From the NCBI GenBank assembly GCA_013396755.1, contig VWZF01001679.1:1440663-1504662 (forward strand): a DNA stretch of 64,000 bases. Reading direction: 5' to 3'. This stretch comes from Sclerurus mexicanus. Lineage: Eukaryota; Chordata; Aves; Passeriformes; Furnariidae. Both the position numbers and the translations under genes were made by a program. Of this stretch, positions 63,576 through 64,000 are shown in pieces (positions within the stretch are counted from its first letter, which is position 1; each line of letters begins with the position of its first letter). The notes beneath the pieces are model-generated. The model saw nothing but the letters and a program-made list of their open reading frames with translations, did not search any database and was not told the DNA's origin.

Positions 63576-63626
63576 GATGAGTGTCTGTTGATAAACTCTG
63601 TACAATTAAAACTTCAGGACCATACG
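63576..63626 (-). other. GOLGA5: GOLGA5 5'UTR part of the first coding exon
   Basis: A strong acceptor on the minus strand (TTTTTGTCTTTTGCAG) ends at 63627, so the exon begins at 63626, 51 nt before the start codon. An untranslated exon must therefore lie further right. Confidence 0.8.
63606..63623 (-). other. Short upstream ORF in the GOLGA5 leader
   Basis: ATG GTC CTG AAG TTT TAA: five codons, ending 30 nt before the main start codon and in the same frame. Its ATG lies three bases after the splice acceptor. Such short uORFs can damp translation; this is inference. Confidence 0.6.
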
Positions 63627-64000
63627 CTGCAAAAGACAAAAAGGATTACAAATCAGACTAGTGTTGACAAGACAAGATGTATGGGTTACCTAAACAATTG
63701 TTGTGTTAATCTATTACTGCTGTAGTTATTTTAAAGCTTTTCTCCTACTCGTTTGGTAATTTGTTGCTTTGGCAACTGATGAAAATACACCAAATCACTT
63801 TCTGAGAAAAACCAGACATAACCAAGGCTTTTAATTAAATCCAGGCCATTAAAATCAGACCACCGCATCTCCTCCTGCCCACCAGCACCTGCTGCGGCGT
63901 ACCACAGCAACAGGACACAACCAAGCCTCAGACGCTCGGCCTGCAGACTCCTGGCCCGGCTCAGACAGAGGGGCTCCTCCCCACAACCCCCTCAGCTCCA
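63627..64000 (-). other. GOLGA5: 5' side of GOLGA5: intron 1 and possible promoter-proximal DNA
   Basis: Upstream of the acceptor at 63627 the sequence is AT-rich to about 63850, then turns GC-rich with several CpGs to the window end. The rise suggests that the untranslated first exon and a CpG-rich promoter are near or beyond 64000. I could not identify the first exon's donor with confidence. Confidence 0.4.

Noticed and set aside
63576..63605. N-terminal extension of GOLGA5 by ten codons
   Set aside because: The extended frame begins with TTG, not ATG, and an in-frame TAA lies directly upstream; MSWLVDLAGK matches the known golgin-84 start.
1..64000. CRISPR arrays, operons, prokaryotic terminators or phage genes
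   Set aside because: The window is spliced vertebrate DNA with CR1 LINEs; the only tandem arrays are microsatellites without spacers.

Overview
This is vertebrate nuclear DNA, almost certainly from a bird. The coding sequence lies in short exons with canonical splice sites. The interspersed repeats are mostly CR1 LINE copies, truncated at their 5' ends and carrying CR1 reverse-transcriptase C-terminal fragments. One intron holds a solo endogenous-retrovirus LTR with a clean target-site duplication. Two genes can be supported, both on the minus strand and in the order GOLGA5 -> CHGA. That matches, from memory, the human chromosome 14q32 arrangement.

Left end (1-3.85 kb): the start of CHGA (chromogranin A). 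Exon 1 encodes an ATG plus 15 residues of signal peptide and ends in a GTAAGT donor. A TATA box and a CRE-like element lie upstream in the spacing expected of chromogranin promoters. The remaining CHGA exons were not found and should lie beyond the left edge. A (GAAGG)n repeat interrupted by an N starts 24 nt inside intron 1. A second pentanucleotide array with an N lies about 1.5 kb upstream of the promoter.

Middle (about 3.9-45 kb): roughly 41 kb with no gene I can support. It contains three or four CR1/L3-type LINE remnants, microsatellites, small perfect palindromes and AT-rich blocks that could be conserved regulatory DNA. None of the medium-length open frames here has recognisable protein similarity, except those that are CR1 reverse transcriptase.

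Right end (about 45.2-64 kb): the complete coding region of GOLGA5 (golgin-84), in 12 coding exons. I joined these exon by exon; every junction keeps frame and gives 736 codons plus stop, against 731 aa recalled for the human protein. The product is a Golgi coiled-coil tether with a C-terminal membrane anchor. One intron appears to use a GC donor. A short upstream ORF lies in the 5'UTR part of the first coding exon. The introns contain the solo LTR, a young CR1 copy and an older CR1-like tail. The untranslated first exon and promoter were not located and may lie at or beyond the right edge.

The two genes have no operon-like relation. GOLGA5 is a general Golgi-structure gene and CHGA a neuroendocrine granule gene; they are simply conserved neighbours. 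I found no CRISPR, no bacterial-type system, and no convincing novel gene system. The most checkable curiosities are the N-interrupted pentanucleotide arrays, the antisense solo LTR inside GOLGA5, the GC-AG intron, and an unexplained GC-rich block in GOLGA5 intron 2.
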